Notes: a model not told the origin generated them from the sequence alone. A stretch of DNA of 64,000 nt from Geothrix terrae (GCF_022808775.1 NZ_JAKZLA010000008.1:118559-182558), one strand, 5' to 3'. Numbered from the stretch's first letter, positions 1 to 9,121 are shown. Made by a program: numbers and translations.

Positions 1-134
1 TGACCGGCGAGGAGACGGTCTCGCGGCACGCCCCCGTCGCCCACTTCATGCACCCGGAACCCGCCCCGCTGGCGGGCAGAACCTTGAAGCCCGCGGTCGG
101 CCTCGGCCAAGACCAGCACTTCAAGCGGTTCTGA
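1..134 (+). CDS. C-terminal end of a probable chemoreceptor (partial)
   Basis: An open frame enters from the left edge and stops with TGA at 132-134, giving about 43 residues ending in HFKRF. The tail is rich in Pro, Ala and Gly and shows no domain by itself. Because cheW, cheR and cheB follow at once (cheW starts 11 bases later), the most likely identity is the cytoplasmic tail of a methyl-accepting chemotaxis protein, but another chemotaxis component such as CheA is possible. Only the upstream sequence can settle this. Confidence 0.5.
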   Translation, partial: TGEETVSRHAPVAHFMHPEPAPLAGRTLKPAVGLGQDQHFKRF

Positions 135-145
135 GGGAGGCGGCG

Positions 146-694
146 ATGGACATGAGCGTTCTGGCCGATCTGGCCAACCACGATCAAAGCCAGTACCTGT
201 CGTTCTTCCTCGCGGACGAGGAGTTCGCGGTGAGGATCCTGAAGGCCCGGGAGATCCTGGAGTACGGGACGGTCACCAAGGTGCCCGGGGCCCCTCCGAC
301 GGTGCGCGGGGTGATCAACCTGCGCGGCGCCGTGGTGCCCGTGGTGGACCTGGCGCTGAAGTTCGGGCTTCCCGAGCGGGAAGTCACGAAGCGGACCTGC
401 GTCGTGATCGTCGAGGTGGGCGCGGGCGAGGACAAGACGACCATGGGGGTGATCGTGGATTCGATCAGCCAGGTGGTCGACCTTCCGGAGGAGCAGATCG
501 AGCCTGCGCCCGACTTCGGGACCAAGGTCAAGCTGGAGTACCTGCTCGGGATGGGGCGCTCCGGGAAGAAGTTCGTGATGGTCCTGGACATCGACAAGGC
601 CCTGTCCCCGTCCGAGCTCTCCTCGGTCACCGCCATCGCAGGGCAGGCCGCGGAGGCGGCGCCGGAAGGCGCGGAACCCGCGCCGGGCGATTGA
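146..694 (+). CDS. cheW: CheW chemotaxis adaptor
   Basis: A 182-residue protein that is a single CheW domain (about residues 15-150) followed by an Ala/Pro/Glu-rich tail. CheW is the cytoplasmic adaptor that links chemoreceptors to the CheA kinase. The signature GVINLRGAVVPVVDL lies near residues 55-69, and a matching glycine-rich beta strand follows around residue 100. The ATG at 146 has a good GGGAGGCGG ribosome site. It is followed by cheR after 16 bases, so the three genes form one operon. No cheA is present in the window; it probably lies upstream. Whether the pathway drives flagella, pili or another output cannot be told here. Confidence 0.93.
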   Translation: MDMSVLADLANHDQSQYLSFFLADEEFAVRILKAREILEYGTVTKVPGAPPTVRGVINLRGAVVPVVDLALKFGLPEREVTKRTCVVIVEVGAGEDKTTMGVIVDSISQVVDLPEEQIEPAPDFGTKVKLEYLLGMGRSGKKFVMVLDIDKALSPSELSSVTAIAGQAAEAAPEGAEPAPGD

Positions 695-710
695 AAGGCC
701 ACCCCCACCC

Positions 711-1628
711 ATGGACCAACCGCGGCGCCCCGCCTCTCCCGCGTCTGAGGCAGCAGGGGACTACTCGATCCGGAAGGAGGAGTTCCGCGCCTTCCAGGAC
801 CTGATCCACCGGGAATCCGGGATCTTCCTCGCGGACCACAAGCTGGCCCTCCTAGGGGGCCGCCTCCACGCGCGGCTCCGCGCCCTGGGCATGACCAGCT
901 ACGGGGAGTATTTCAAGGCCGTCCAGAAGGACGAGGCCGAGCGCATCGAGATGCTCGACCGGATCTCGACCAACGAGACCCACTTCTTCCGGGAGCCCCA
1001 CCAGTTCGAATTCCTGAAGACCCGGGTGCTGCCCAGGTGGGTGGAGGATGCCCAGGCCGGAAGACGGCCCCGGTCCATCCGGGTCTGGAGCGCCGCCTGC
1101 TCGACGGGCGAGGAGCCCTACTCCATCGCCATGCTGCTGCTGGACCAGCTCCCGGCCTCGGAGGGCTGGTCCATCGAGATCCTGGGCACCGACATCTCCA
1201 CCCGGGTGCTGCAGAAGGCCAAGGACGCGCTCTGGCGCATCGAGAAGGCCGAGGAGATCCCCACGCCCTACCTCAAGGCCTTCATGCTCGAAGGGACGGG
1301 CCCCGAGAAGGGCAAGATGAAGGCCGGACCCGAGATCCGGTCGCTGGTCTCCTTCTCCCGGATGAACCTGAACAGCCGGCCCTACCCCGTCCCCGGCGGG
1401 TTCGACATCATCTTCTGCCGGAACGTCCTGATCTACTTCAACACGGCCACCAAGGCGGGGGTGGTGGAGGAGCTGCTGGCGCATCTGGCGCCGAGCGGCT
1501 TGCTGCTCCTCGGACACGCCGAAAGCCTCCACGGCCTCACCGAGCAGGCGCGCAGCGTGGGACCCACCATCTACGCGCCGCTCCAGTCCACCTACTTCAG
1601 CGGGCAGAGGCTGCCACGGCTGCGCTGA
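711..1628 (+). CDS. cheR: CheR chemoreceptor glutamate methyltransferase
   Basis: A 305-residue SAM-dependent methyltransferase that methylates glutamates on chemoreceptors during adaptation. The N-terminal helical CheR domain carries TNETHFFRE (residues 87-95). The Rossmann domain carries the SAM motif WSAACSTGEEP (126-136), and IIFCRNVLIYF lies near the end of the fold. Length is typical for the family. The first ~17 residues are Pro/Ser-rich and may be a flexible leader. It sits between cheW and cheB, the enzyme that reverses its action, so the locus encodes a complete adaptation pair. Confidence 0.96.
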   Translation: MDQPRRPASPASEAAGDYSIRKEEFRAFQDLIHRESGIFLADHKLALLGGRLHARLRALGMTSYGEYFKAVQKDEAERIEMLDRISTNETHFFREPHQFEFLKTRVLPRWVEDAQAGRRPRSIRVWSAACSTGEEPYSIAMLLLDQLPASEGWSIEILGTDISTRVLQKAKDALWRIEKAEEIPTPYLKAFMLEGTGPEKGKMKAGPEIRSLVSFSRMNLNSRPYPVPGGFDIIFCRNVLIYFNTATKAGVVEELLAHLAPSGLLLLGHAESLHGLTEQARSVGPTIYAPLQSTYFSGQRLPRLR

Positions 1629-1753
1629 CCGTGATTTCAAGGGTCGGGTCCGCCCGCCGATAAGAACTCCGACGTACGTATTCTCTTGTCTCGCCGCGTC
1701 GGGCCACGTACTTCTTTAGCGAGGCCAGGACCACGCAGGCAGGGTGGAGCGCG

Positions 1754-2833
1754 ATGCCAGAACTCCAGCGGAACCCCGGACAGCTCCCGATCCAGGTCCT
1801 GGTGGTGGACGATTCGGCCGTGGTCCGGCAGGCGCTCACGGCCATCCTGGGCCAGGAGCGGGACATGCGGGTGGTGACCGCGCAGGATCCCATCTTCGCC
1901 CTCCAGAAGATGCAGACCCTGCGCCCGGATGTCATCGTCCTGGACCTCGAGATGCCCCGCATGGACGGCATCACCTTCCTGCGCCGGCTGATGAAGGACG
2001 ATCCCCTGCCCGTGGTGATCTGCTCGAGCCTGGCCGCCCGGGGGGCGGAGGCGGCCATGCTGGCCCTCGAGGAGGGAGCCCTGTCGGTCATCACCAAGCC
2101 CAAGCTCGGCGTCCGGGATTTCCTGCACGAGTCGGCCATGCAGATCATCGACACGGTGCGCGCCGCCGCCCACTCCCGGCTGCGCCGGAGGCGGGCCGCG
2201 CCTCAGCACCGGCCCCCCCTCGAGACCGGGGCGCCCGTGCTGGGGACCACCACGGACCAGGTGGTGGTGGTGGGCGCGTCCACGGGGGGGACGGAGGCGC
2301 TCCGGGAGCTGCTGTCCGCCATGCCGGTGGACTGCGCGGGCATCGTGGTCGTCCAGCACATGCCGGAGCTGTTCACGGCCGCGTTCGCCAAGCGGCTCAA
2401 CGAGGTCTGCAGGATCGAGGTGAAGGAGGCGGCGGACGGCGACGGGATCCTCGTGGGGCGCGCCCTGATCGCGCCCGGGAACCGCCACACGGAGGTGGCG
2501 CGGTCCGGCGGCCGCTACGTCGTCCGCGTGAGCGACGGGCCCCTGGTCTCCCGCCACCGCCCGAGCGTGGATGTCCTGTTCCACTCCGCCGCCCGCGCCG
2601 CCGGATCCAATGGGGTGGGCGTGATCATGACGGGGATGGGGGATGACGGCGCCAACGGCATGCTGGAGATGAAGCGGGCCGGCGCCTACAACCTCGCCCA
2701 GGACGAAGCCACCTGCGTGGTGTACGGCATGCCCAAGGAGGCGGTGGACCGCGGCGGCGTGGACGCCGTGGTGCCGCTCCAGGCGCTGCCGAAGGCCATC
2801 TTGGACGCCGTGCGGCGGGGACGGCGGGGCTGA
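1754..2833 (+). CDS. cheB: CheB protein-glutamate methylesterase/response regulator
   Basis: A 359-residue protein with an N-terminal receiver (VDDS at 18-21, phospho-acceptor Asp64 in IVLDLEMP, Lys115 in ITKP) and a C-terminal methylesterase. Ser176 in GASTGG, His202 in QHMP and Asp298 in MTGMGDDGANG have the same spacing as the catalytic triad of enteric CheB. CheB removes methyl groups from receptors when phosphorylated by CheA. A 125-base gap separates it from cheR; that gap shows no recognisable gene. The ATG at 1754 follows a modest GGAG site. It converges with the downstream minus-strand regulator. Confidence 0.96.
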   Translation: MPELQRNPGQLPIQVLVVDDSAVVRQALTAILGQERDMRVVTAQDPIFALQKMQTLRPDVIVLDLEMPRMDGITFLRRLMKDDPLPVVICSSLAARGAEAAMLALEEGALSVITKPKLGVRDFLHESAMQIIDTVRAAAHSRLRRRRAAPQHRPPLETGAPVLGTTTDQVVVVGASTGGTEALRELLSAMPVDCAGIVVVQHMPELFTAAFAKRLNEVCRIEVKEAADGDGILVGRALIAPGNRHTEVARSGGRYVVRVSDGPLVSRHRPSVDVLFHSAARAAGSNGVGVIMTGMGDDGANGMLEMKRAGAYNLAQDEATCVVYGMPKEAVDRGGVDAVVPLQALPKAILDAVRRGRRG

Positions 2834-2859
2834 GCCGGTTCGGCGCCCTATTCAGCCCC
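2826..2859. terminator. Inverted repeat between convergent genes, possible terminator
   Basis: GGGGCTGA (2826-2833) and TCAGCCCC (2852-2859) form a perfect 8-bp stem around an inner GCCG/CGGC hairpin. It spans the stop codons of cheB and of the convergent regulator. There is no clear T-tract on either side, so its efficiency as an intrinsic terminator is doubtful. Confidence 0.35.
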
Positions 2860-4469
2860 TACTCGGCTTTGAGTCGCACCGAGAAGGAGTACATCTTCGA
2901 GTTGGAGTACCGCGTGACCACGCGGAAGTTCCGCAGCAGGTACCAGCACCGGGCCTTCACGTTGCCGTCCGGGGTGGAGGACCAGAGGTTGGATTCGTCG
3001 TCCGGGTTCAGGAAGTCGCCGTAAGGGTTCCGGTGGCCCACGAAGGGGATCTGGAGGATGGCCTGGCCGTTCGCGAGGCGGCTGTTGTCGCTCAGCCCCG
3101 GGATGGCTTCGAAGATCGTGCCCCACTCGTCGTCCGAGGGGATGCGGGACCCGAACAGCTTCATGGCGGCGTGCCAGGTGAACAGGGTGCTTCCGTTGAA
3201 CTCGTAGATGCCCTCCCGGTGGTCCGGAGCGGCGACTTCATTGTGGCGCCGCAGCCCGATGCCCCCCACCTCGACGGAATCCGGGTGGACGGTGATGGCG
3301 TGGACCTTGGCCAGCTCTTCCGGAGTGCCGGCGTAGCGCTCCTCCAGCTCGAGGAGGAACTGGATCACGGGATCGTCGGCCGGGGCGGTGTGGCGGGCGG
3401 GAGAGGGCGTCGGAGCGGGCCTTTCCGACTGGAGCCGGACGGTCCCCAGCAGGAGGTCGGCCTCCTGCTGGAAGGTGGACACCGGGACCTGGATGCCCGC
3501 CTCGATCAGCTTAGCCGCCCTCGCGATGCGTTCGGACAGCACGCCGTGGATCAGGAGCGCCTCCTCGTGGAGGCGGAGGATCTCCGGGGTGTCCAGGGGG
3601 GCCGGAGGGCTCGGAGCGGGGTGGAACAGGAGCTGGGCCCCGGCGGGGGTCAGCTCCTTGCCCTCGGAGGGCTCGAGGCTGGGACGCGTGTCTTCGTGGA
3701 GGAGGTCAGGCGGGAAGGCCCTGGGGGGCGGTTGGAGGACGGGCGGAATCCGGTCGGAGGCCTCCGGAGAGGAGGAACCCTCGATCGGGGCGCGCAGGGC
3801 CTCATCCCGCAGCCTCAGGCCCTCCAGGAGCACCATGGCCGTGCTCTCCCGGATGGAGTGCATGGGCGCCTCGGCGCCCTCCTGCATGTCGAAGTTGCCG
3901 CCCTTCCAGGCGATGAGGTCGTAGACCGCCTGGGCTCCGGTGACCTGGTCCCGGACCGCGTGGACCACCTGGCCGTCCTTGAGCCAGACGCGGCCCGTCT
4001 GCCGGCCCAGCCGCACGGTCAGGCACCCCGTGTTCCGGGTGGCGGAGTACAGCTGAACGAGGTCCACGAACCCCAGGCTCAGGGAGCCGGTGAAGCCACC
4101 CTGGTTGGACTGGATGGCGAGATCGACCTCCTCGATGAGGGCCTTGGGGGCGAACGGCTTCTCGACGAAGCCGAAGGCGCCCCGCTGATCGATCTCCTTG
4201 CGCATCTGGGGGCTGCCGAAGGCCGTGATGAAGATGATGGAGAGGTCGGGCTGGATCTTCTGGGCCTGGATCATCAGGTCGATGCCGTTCACCACAGGCA
4301 TCTGGAAATCGGTGATCAGGACGTCGATCTTCTCCCGATGGAGGAGGGACAGGGCCTCCATGGGGTTGGAGCAGATCTTGAAATCCACGGTCGGGCGCTC
4401 ACGCGCGAAGTGCTGAGACACCGACCAGAGGAGATCCTCTTCGTCATCCACCATCAGGACACTGGCCAT
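2859..4469 (-). CDS. Response regulator fused to PATAN (DUF4388) and a FISUMP-like C-terminal domain
   Basis: A protein of 536 residues if it starts at the ATG at 4469. Residues 1-120 are a receiver (VDDEED at 7-12, Asp54 in ITDFQMP, Lys104 in VEKPFAP). Residues ~126-220 match the PATAN/DUF4388 domain found in bacterial signalling proteins. A Pro/Ser-rich linker follows. The last ~115 residues resemble the fibrobacter-type paralogous domain of the C-type-lectin-like fold: RIPSDDEW, then GHRN, SNLWSST, and a final SFSVRLKAE. That domain normally occurs in secreted or surface proteins, yet no signal peptide is visible here. An alternative start lies at 4508, but a candidate promoter sits too close to it, so 4469 is preferred. 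No effector output domain is recognised. Confidence 0.75.
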   Translation of the reverse strand: MASVLMVDDEEDLLWSVSQHFARERPTVDFKICSNPMEALSLLHREKIDVLITDFQMPVVNGIDLMIQAQKIQPDLSIIFITAFGSPQMRKEIDQRGAFGFVEKPFAPKALIEEVDLAIQSNQGGFTGSLSLGFVDLVQLYSATRNTGCLTVRLGRQTGRVWLKDGQVVHAVRDQVTGAQAVYDLIAWKGGNFDMQEGAEAPMHSIRESTAMVLLEGLRLRDEALRAPIEGSSSPEASDRIPPVLQPPPRAFPPDLLHEDTRPSLEPSEGKELTPAGAQLLFHPAPSPPAPLDTPEILRLHEEALLIHGVLSERIARAAKLIEAGIQVPVSTFQQEADLLLGTVRLQSERPAPTPSPARHTAPADDPVIQFLLELEERYAGTPEELAKVHAITVHPDSVEVGGIGLRRHNEVAAPDHREGIYEFNGSTLFTWHAAMKLFGSRIPSDDEWGTIFEAIPGLSDNSRLANGQAILQIPFVGHRNPYGDFLNPDDESNLWSSTPDGNVKARCWYLLRNFRVVTRYSNSKMYSFSVRLKAE

Positions 4470-4525
4470 GGTCGAATGGGATGCAATGGGGAGGCCAAGT
4501 GTTCGCATGTTATTAATTGAATGTA

Positions 4526-4554
4526 ATATTAGACTTAAATGTTAACGGAGTCGA
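4526..4554 (-). promoter_or_regulatory. Candidate sigma-70 promoter for the PATAN response regulator
   Basis: On the minus strand, TCGACT (4549-4554) and TAATAT (4526-4531) are separated by exactly 17 bases. Each box matches consensus at four of six positions, and the segment is strikingly AT-rich within very GC-rich DNA. The predicted start of transcription leaves about 50 bases of leader before the ATG at 4469. Confidence 0.5.
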
Positions 4555-4593
4555 ATTCGGAGCGGCGATCCGGATCATTTATTAACCAGGTGA

Positions 4594-5940
4594 TCAGTCT
4601 TTGACCGGGTAAGCTCCCGCCTTCCGGAGCCAGGACCGGAGGGTCACCCGGGTCACGCCCAGGGTTCTCGCCGTCTGGCTGAGGTTGCGTCCGGAGGCCT
4701 CCCAGGCTTCCACCATCCGGCTCCGCATCGTGTCCTCCAGGCGCTCCTGGGGCGCGGGCGGCAGGGAGGCCGCGGAGGATCCGGCGATCTCGGAGGGCAG
4801 GTCCGCCAGCTGGATCTCGGCCCTGGGCGTGAGGATGGTGGCGCGCTCCAGGACGTTGCGCAGCTCGCGGATGTTTCCGGGCCACCGGTAGCGGGTCAGG
4901 GCCGCCATGGCCTCGGCCGAGCAGCCCGAAGGAGCGGCGCCCATGCTCTCCCGGAACTTCGCCAGGAAGCAGTCCGCCAGGAGCGGAATGTCCTCCAGCC
5001 GCTCCCGCAGCGACGGCAGGTGCACGGCCAGGACCTTGAGGCGGAAGTAGAGATCCTCCCGGAAGCGGCCGGCCTCGACGAAGGCCGAGAGCTCCCGGTG
5101 GGTCGCGGCCACGATGCGGACATCCACCTGGATCTCCCGCTCCCCGCCCACCCGGCGGAAGGGGTGCCCTTCCAGCACCCGCAGCAGCTTGGGCTGGAGG
5201 TCCAGGGGGAGCTCCCCGATTTCGTCCAGGAAGAGCGTGCCCCGGGAGGCCAGCTCGAACAGGCCCCGGCGGGCCGACTTGGCGCCCGTGAAGGCGCCGG
5301 CCTCGTGGCCGAACAGCTCGGATTCCACCAGCTCCTTGGGCAGGCAGGCCGCGTTGACCACGACGAAGGGGCCATCCTTCCGGGGACTGGCGCGGTGGAC
5401 GAAGCGGGCGGCCAGCTCCTTGCCGGTGCCCGTCTCCCCCGTGATGAGCACCGGGGCATGCACGGCTCCCGCGGCCTGGGTGAGGGCCCGCATGGCCCGC
5501 TGGAAGGCCGGAGCCGAGCCCACGATCCCCTCCCCCGCCATCGACTGGCGCCGCATGGCCTCGAGGCTACGGCGGAGGGTGCTCTGCTCGAGGGCGGCCG
5601 AGAGGCTCGAGAAGAGCGTCTCGGCTCCCACCGGCTTGGTGAGGTAGTCCGCCGCGCCGAGGCGGAGGGCCCGGATGGCGGAAGCCGCCTCGTCGCGGGC
5701 GGTAAGGACGAGGACGGGCGTGGTGGGATCCTGGGCCAGGAGGCCTTTGAGCAGATCGTGCCCGTCCTCGTCGGGCAGGCCGAGGTCCATCACCACCAGG
5801 TCGTGGAGGGCCCTGGCGGCCAAGCTCCTCGCCTGGGCGGCCGTGGCGGCGCGTTCGACCTCGTACCCTTGGCGGCTCAGCAGCCCGGTGAGGGCGAAGG
5901 CCAGGTCATCGTCATCTTCCGTCAGCAGCACCCTGGGCAC
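4594..5940 (-). CDS. NtrC-type sigma-54-dependent response regulator
   Basis: A 448-residue activator with three standard parts. The receiver occupies 1-120 (TEDDDD near 7, Asp52 in MDLGLPDEDG, Lys102 in YLTKPV). The AAA+ domain has Walker A GETGTGKE at 168-175, an intact sigma-54-contacting GAFTGA loop at 215-220 and Walker B FLDEIG. A Fis-like helix-turn-helix ends the protein (SQTARTLGVTRVTLRSWLRK). It should activate sigma-54 promoters when phosphorylated. Its start codon lies inside the upstream kinase gene (29-base overlap), so the two are translationally coupled and almost certainly cognate. The targets are unknown. Confidence 0.93.
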   Translation of the reverse strand: MPRVLLTEDDDDLAFALTGLLSRQGYEVERAATAAQARSLAARALHDLVVMDLGLPDEDGHDLLKGLLAQDPTTPVLVLTARDEAASAIRALRLGAADYLTKPVGAETLFSSLSAALEQSTLRRSLEAMRRQSMAGEGIVGSAPAFQRAMRALTQAAGAVHAPVLITGETGTGKELAARFVHRASPRKDGPFVVVNAACLPKELVESELFGHEAGAFTGAKSARRGLFELASRGTLFLDEIGELPLDLQPKLLRVLEGHPFRRVGGEREIQVDVRIVAATHRELSAFVEAGRFREDLYFRLKVLAVHLPSLRERLEDIPLLADCFLAKFRESMGAAPSGCSAEAMAALTRYRWPGNIRELRNVLERATILTPRAEIQLADLPSEIAGSSAASLPPAPQERLEDTMRSRMVEAWEASGRNLSQTARTLGVTRVTLRSWLRKAGAYPVKD

Positions 5941-7012
5941 GAGGGGCCTCCCGTGGGAGCGAGAGCAGGAGGCAGGTCTCCTGCTGGGGGATGGAGGTGG
6001 CCACCAGGCTGCCCTGGTTCTCCAGGGCCAGGCGGTGGGCGATGGCCAGCCCGATCCCGGTTCCCTTGGGCTTGGTGGAGAAGAAGGGCGAGAAGATCTT
6101 GGTCAGCAGCTGGGGGGGGATGCCGGGGCCGTCGTCGTAGATGCGGATGTGGGTCATGGTCTGCCCCCGGAGGGTTCCCGCGGAGGCCGCCTCGATCCGG
6201 ATGCGGGTGGGATCCTTCACGGCGTCCAGGGCGTTCTCCAGGAGCGCCACGAGGATGCTCACGGTCTGCACCTCGTCCGCGTAGACCGTGAGGCCGCCCG
6301 GCGGAACGGAGAGGGTGGGGCTGGTGCCGAAGGGGCGCAGCCGGCCCTCGAGGCTCTCCATGGATCGGAGCACCATGGACTTCACGTCGAGGACCTTGGG
6401 GGTGGGCACCGAGGGGCGGCTGAAGTCGAGGAAGACCTTCATGAGCGATTCGATGCGCAGGGCCAGCTTCTGGAGACGCTCCACGCACTCCAGCTGGGGG
6501 CCGGGCTGGAGATCCTGGTTCAGGAGCTCGCAGAGGGTCCGGATGGAGGCCAGGGGGTTCCGGACTTCGTGGGCGAAGGAGGCGGCCAGCTGCCCCAGGT
6601 CCGAGTAGCGTTGGCGCTGGCGCTCGTTCTCCTGGAGGTTCCAGAACTCCGCCTTCTGCCGGATGGCGGCCGAGAGCCCTTCGAAGAGGACGTCGGGCGT
6701 GACCGGCTTGGTGAGGTAGTCCGTGGCGCCGTACCGGAGGCCCCGGATGGCGGAAGCCGCGTCGTCGCGGGTGGTCATGACGAGGATGGGCAGGCTGGGG
6801 TGCTGGTACGACAGCCCGCGCAGCAGGTCGAATCCGTCCTCGTCCGGTAGGCCCAGGTCCATGATCAGCGCATCGTAGGTCGTCCGTGAGAGGCAGTCCC
6901 TCGTCTCCGAGGCATTGGCGGCCCAGTGGACCGAGCAGCCGCGGGTCCTCAGCATCTCCTCGGCCATCATCGCCGTGACCGGATCGTCTTCGGTGAGCAG
7001 AATCGAGTACAT
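5912..7012 (-). CDS. Receiver-linked cytoplasmic histidine kinase
   Basis: A 366-residue protein without membrane segments: an N-terminal receiver (TEDDP near 7, Asp52, Lys102) followed by HisKA with His148 in FAHEVRNPLAS and a HATPase domain (NALDAV, DDGPGIPP, GTGIGLAIA). This layout belongs to soluble kinases that are switched by phosphorylation of their own receiver. It is the first gene of a two-gene unit whose 3' end overlaps the NtrC-type regulator by 29 bases. Its receiver is strikingly similar to that of the partner regulator, with the same residue numbers for Asp and Lys. The upstream kinase that phosphorylates the receiver is not identified; the hybrid kinase at 7150 is a neighbour candidate. 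Confidence 0.9.
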   Translation of the reverse strand: MYSILLTEDDPVTAMMAEEMLRTRGCSVHWAANASETRDCLSRTTYDALIMDLGLPDEDGFDLLRGLSYQHPSLPILVMTTRDDAASAIRGLRYGATDYLTKPVTPDVLFEGLSAAIRQKAEFWNLQENERQRQRYSDLGQLAASFAHEVRNPLASIRTLCELLNQDLQPGPQLECVERLQKLALRIESLMKVFLDFSRPSVPTPKVLDVKSMVLRSMESLEGRLRPFGTSPTLSVPPGGLTVYADEVQTVSILVALLENALDAVKDPTRIRIEAASAGTLRGQTMTHIRIYDDGPGIPPQLLTKIFSPFFSTKPKGTGIGLAIAHRLALENQGSLVATSIPQQETCLLLSLPREAPRAQGAADGR

Positions 7013-7149
7013 GGCATCCAGGAGAGGGTCGGGCGGGCCGGAGCAATGTGCGGCTTGGCGCGGGTTTCTTCAGGGTACCGCAAAGGCGGGGCAGGGCCGT
7101 GGCTTTCCGGGCCCTGGAAAACAGAGGATCATGTCCTTCGGCCACCGCC

Positions 7150-9114
7150 ATGCAACCGCCTCCCCTGCCTCCCGATGAAGCCTTCCGTCTGGAGGTGGTG
7201 CGGAGCCTCGGCCTCCTGGACACCCCGGGGGAGGAGCGTTTCGACCGCATCGCCCGGGCGGCGGCCCGGTTCTTCCGGGCGCCTGTCGCCTTCGTGGCCC
7301 TGGTGGACGCCACACGCCTGTGGCTCAAAGCCCGCCAGGGGCTCGACCAGGTTGAGGCGCCGCGGGACCTGTCGTTCTGCGGCCACGCCATCCTGGCCTG
7401 GGAGCCCTTCGTCGTGGAGGATGCCCGCCTCGACGCGCGGTTCGCCGACAATCCCCTGGTCGCCGGCCCCCCCTTCATCCGGTTCTACGCGGGCATGCCC
7501 CTCCGGGGCCCGGGGAACGCCCTGGTGGGAACCCTCTGCGTGATCGATCGCGCCCCTCGCGTCTTCTCGCGCTCGGACCGGGACTACCTGCTGGACATGG
7601 CCGCCTGGGCGGAGCTGGAGCTGATCCATCCCCCCGCGGGGGCCGGGGATCCCGTCGGGCCCGCGGAACCGGCCGCCCCCGCGCCGGAGGCGCTGGAGCG
7701 GGAAGCCCACCTGAAGCTCATGCTTCAGGCCCTGCCGGATTTCCTGTTCCGCCAGGACCGCCAGGGGACGTACCTGGAGGTCGTGGCTCGCTCCACGGAC
7801 GACCTGGTCAAGCCTCCCGAGCAGCTGCTAGGCCACACCATTTCCGAGGTCCTTCCCCCCGGGGAGGCCATGGCCTTCCTCAAGGGCATCGGCGAGGTGC
7901 TCGACACCGGAGAAACGCGCACGATCGAATACCGCCTCACCCTCGACGGGCGCGGGGAGGATTTCGAGGCGCGCATCGTGCCCTGCGAGCCCGGCCAGGT
8001 CCTCAGCATCGTCCGCAACATCTCGACCCGGCGCGAGCATGAGCGCATGCAGGAGCGCTTTCTGCGCACGGTCATCCACGAGCTGCGGACGCCCCTCTCC
8101 AGCATCCGGAGCAGCCTGGAGCTGATGCTCGAGCAGGAGCGCGCCGACGGCCTGTCCGGGAAGGCCCGGGAATTCGCCGCCATGGCCCACACCAACACCG
8201 TGCGCCTCGCCCGCATCGTGGATGACATCCTTGGCCAGGCAAAGCGCGGCTACCTGTCCGTCTCGCTGCGGCGCTGCGACCTCCAGGCCCTGGCCCGCCA
8301 GGCCGTGGAGATGGTCCAGGCCTACAGCGACTCCTTCGGCGTGCACCTGCCCCTGCACCTCTGCCCGCAGGAGGCCGAAGTCCACGCGGATCCCGACCGG
8401 GTGATCCAGATCCTGGTGAACCTGCTGTCGAACGCGGTGAAGTACAGCCCCCCGGGAGAATCCGTGGTCACGCGCGTTCGGCCTTCCGGAACCGGCTGGG
8501 CCGTGGAGGTGGAGGACCACGGGCCCGGCATCCCGGCGGCCTTCCAGCCCAGGGTCTTCCAGGAGTTCTCCCAGGCCGGCGGTCCCCACCAGCAGCCTGG
8601 GAGCGGGCTCGGGCTCTCCATCTCCCGCTCCTTCGCCCAGTCCATGGGGGGCGCCCTGGCCTTCGAGTCCAAGCCCGGGCGCACGGTCTTCTGCCTGGAG
8701 CTTCCAGTGCCGCCCAGCCTCTCCGGGCCGGTCGGCGAAGGGTCGGGCCAGCTCGCCGCCGTCCTCCATGTGGAGGACGACGACGTGGTGAGCGAGCTGC
8801 TGGCCAGCGCCCTGGAAGGCGTGGCGAGGGTCGATCACGTCAGCACGCTGGAAGCGGCCCGGCAGCGGATTCCGGAGGGCCGCTGGGGCCTGGCGGTCCT
8901 GGACGGCATGCTGCCCGACGGGGCCGGCGCCGACCTGCTGCCCCTCCTGCGCGAAGCCTACGGCGCCGACTTCCCGGTGGTCCTCTACACCGGGGACAGC
9001 CAGTCGGTGGAATCGGATGGGGAGTTCATCCATGTGCTCCTGAAAGGGCACTGCGGGCCCGACGAGATCCGGCGGGTCGTCCAGGGGGCCCTCGAAAGGC
9101 GCCCACGGGGCTGA
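7150..9114 (+). CDS. GAF-PAS hybrid histidine kinase with C-terminal receiver
   Basis: A 654-residue soluble hybrid kinase. An N-terminal GAF domain (about 10-165; FVALVDATRLWLKAR and SFCGHAI are typical) is followed by a PAS domain (~200-300), HisKA with His310 in VIHELRTPLSSIRSS, HATPase (NLLSNAVKYSPPG, DHGPGIP, GSGLGLSIS), and a receiver whose acceptor is Asp585 in VLDGMLPDG. The Met at 7150 is chosen because the GAF family homology begins there; no strong ribosome site is visible. It is transcribed away from the receiver-kinase gene, and an Hpt protein lies convergently downstream, so a multistep phosphorelay is likely. The sensed signal is unknown. Confidence 0.9.
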   Translation: MQPPPLPPDEAFRLEVVRSLGLLDTPGEERFDRIARAAARFFRAPVAFVALVDATRLWLKARQGLDQVEAPRDLSFCGHAILAWEPFVVEDARLDARFADNPLVAGPPFIRFYAGMPLRGPGNALVGTLCVIDRAPRVFSRSDRDYLLDMAAWAELELIHPPAGAGDPVGPAEPAAPAPEALEREAHLKLMLQALPDFLFRQDRQGTYLEVVARSTDDLVKPPEQLLGHTISEVLPPGEAMAFLKGIGEVLDTGETRTIEYRLTLDGRGEDFEARIVPCEPGQVLSIVRNISTRREHERMQERFLRTVIHELRTPLSSIRSSLELMLEQERADGLSGKAREFAAMAHTNTVRLARIVDDILGQAKRGYLSVSLRRCDLQALARQAVEMVQAYSDSFGVHLPLHLCPQEAEVHADPDRVIQILVNLLSNAVKYSPPGESVVTRVRPSGTGWAVEVEDHGPGIPAAFQPRVFQEFSQAGGPHQQPGSGLGLSISRSFAQSMGGALAFESKPGRTVFCLELPVPPSLSGPVGEGSGQLAAVLHVEDDDVVSELLASALEGVARVDHVSTLEAARQRIPEGRWGLAVLDGMLPDGAGADLLPLLREAYGADFPVVLYTGDSQSVESDGEFIHVLLKGHCGPDEIRRVVQGALERRPRG

Positions 9115-9121
9115 CGGAGCC

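Noticed and set aside
2859..3250. Diversity-generating retroelement target (C-lectin-like tail)
   Set aside because: The C-terminus resembles such targets, but no reverse transcriptase, template repeat or adenine-rich variable codons are present nearby.
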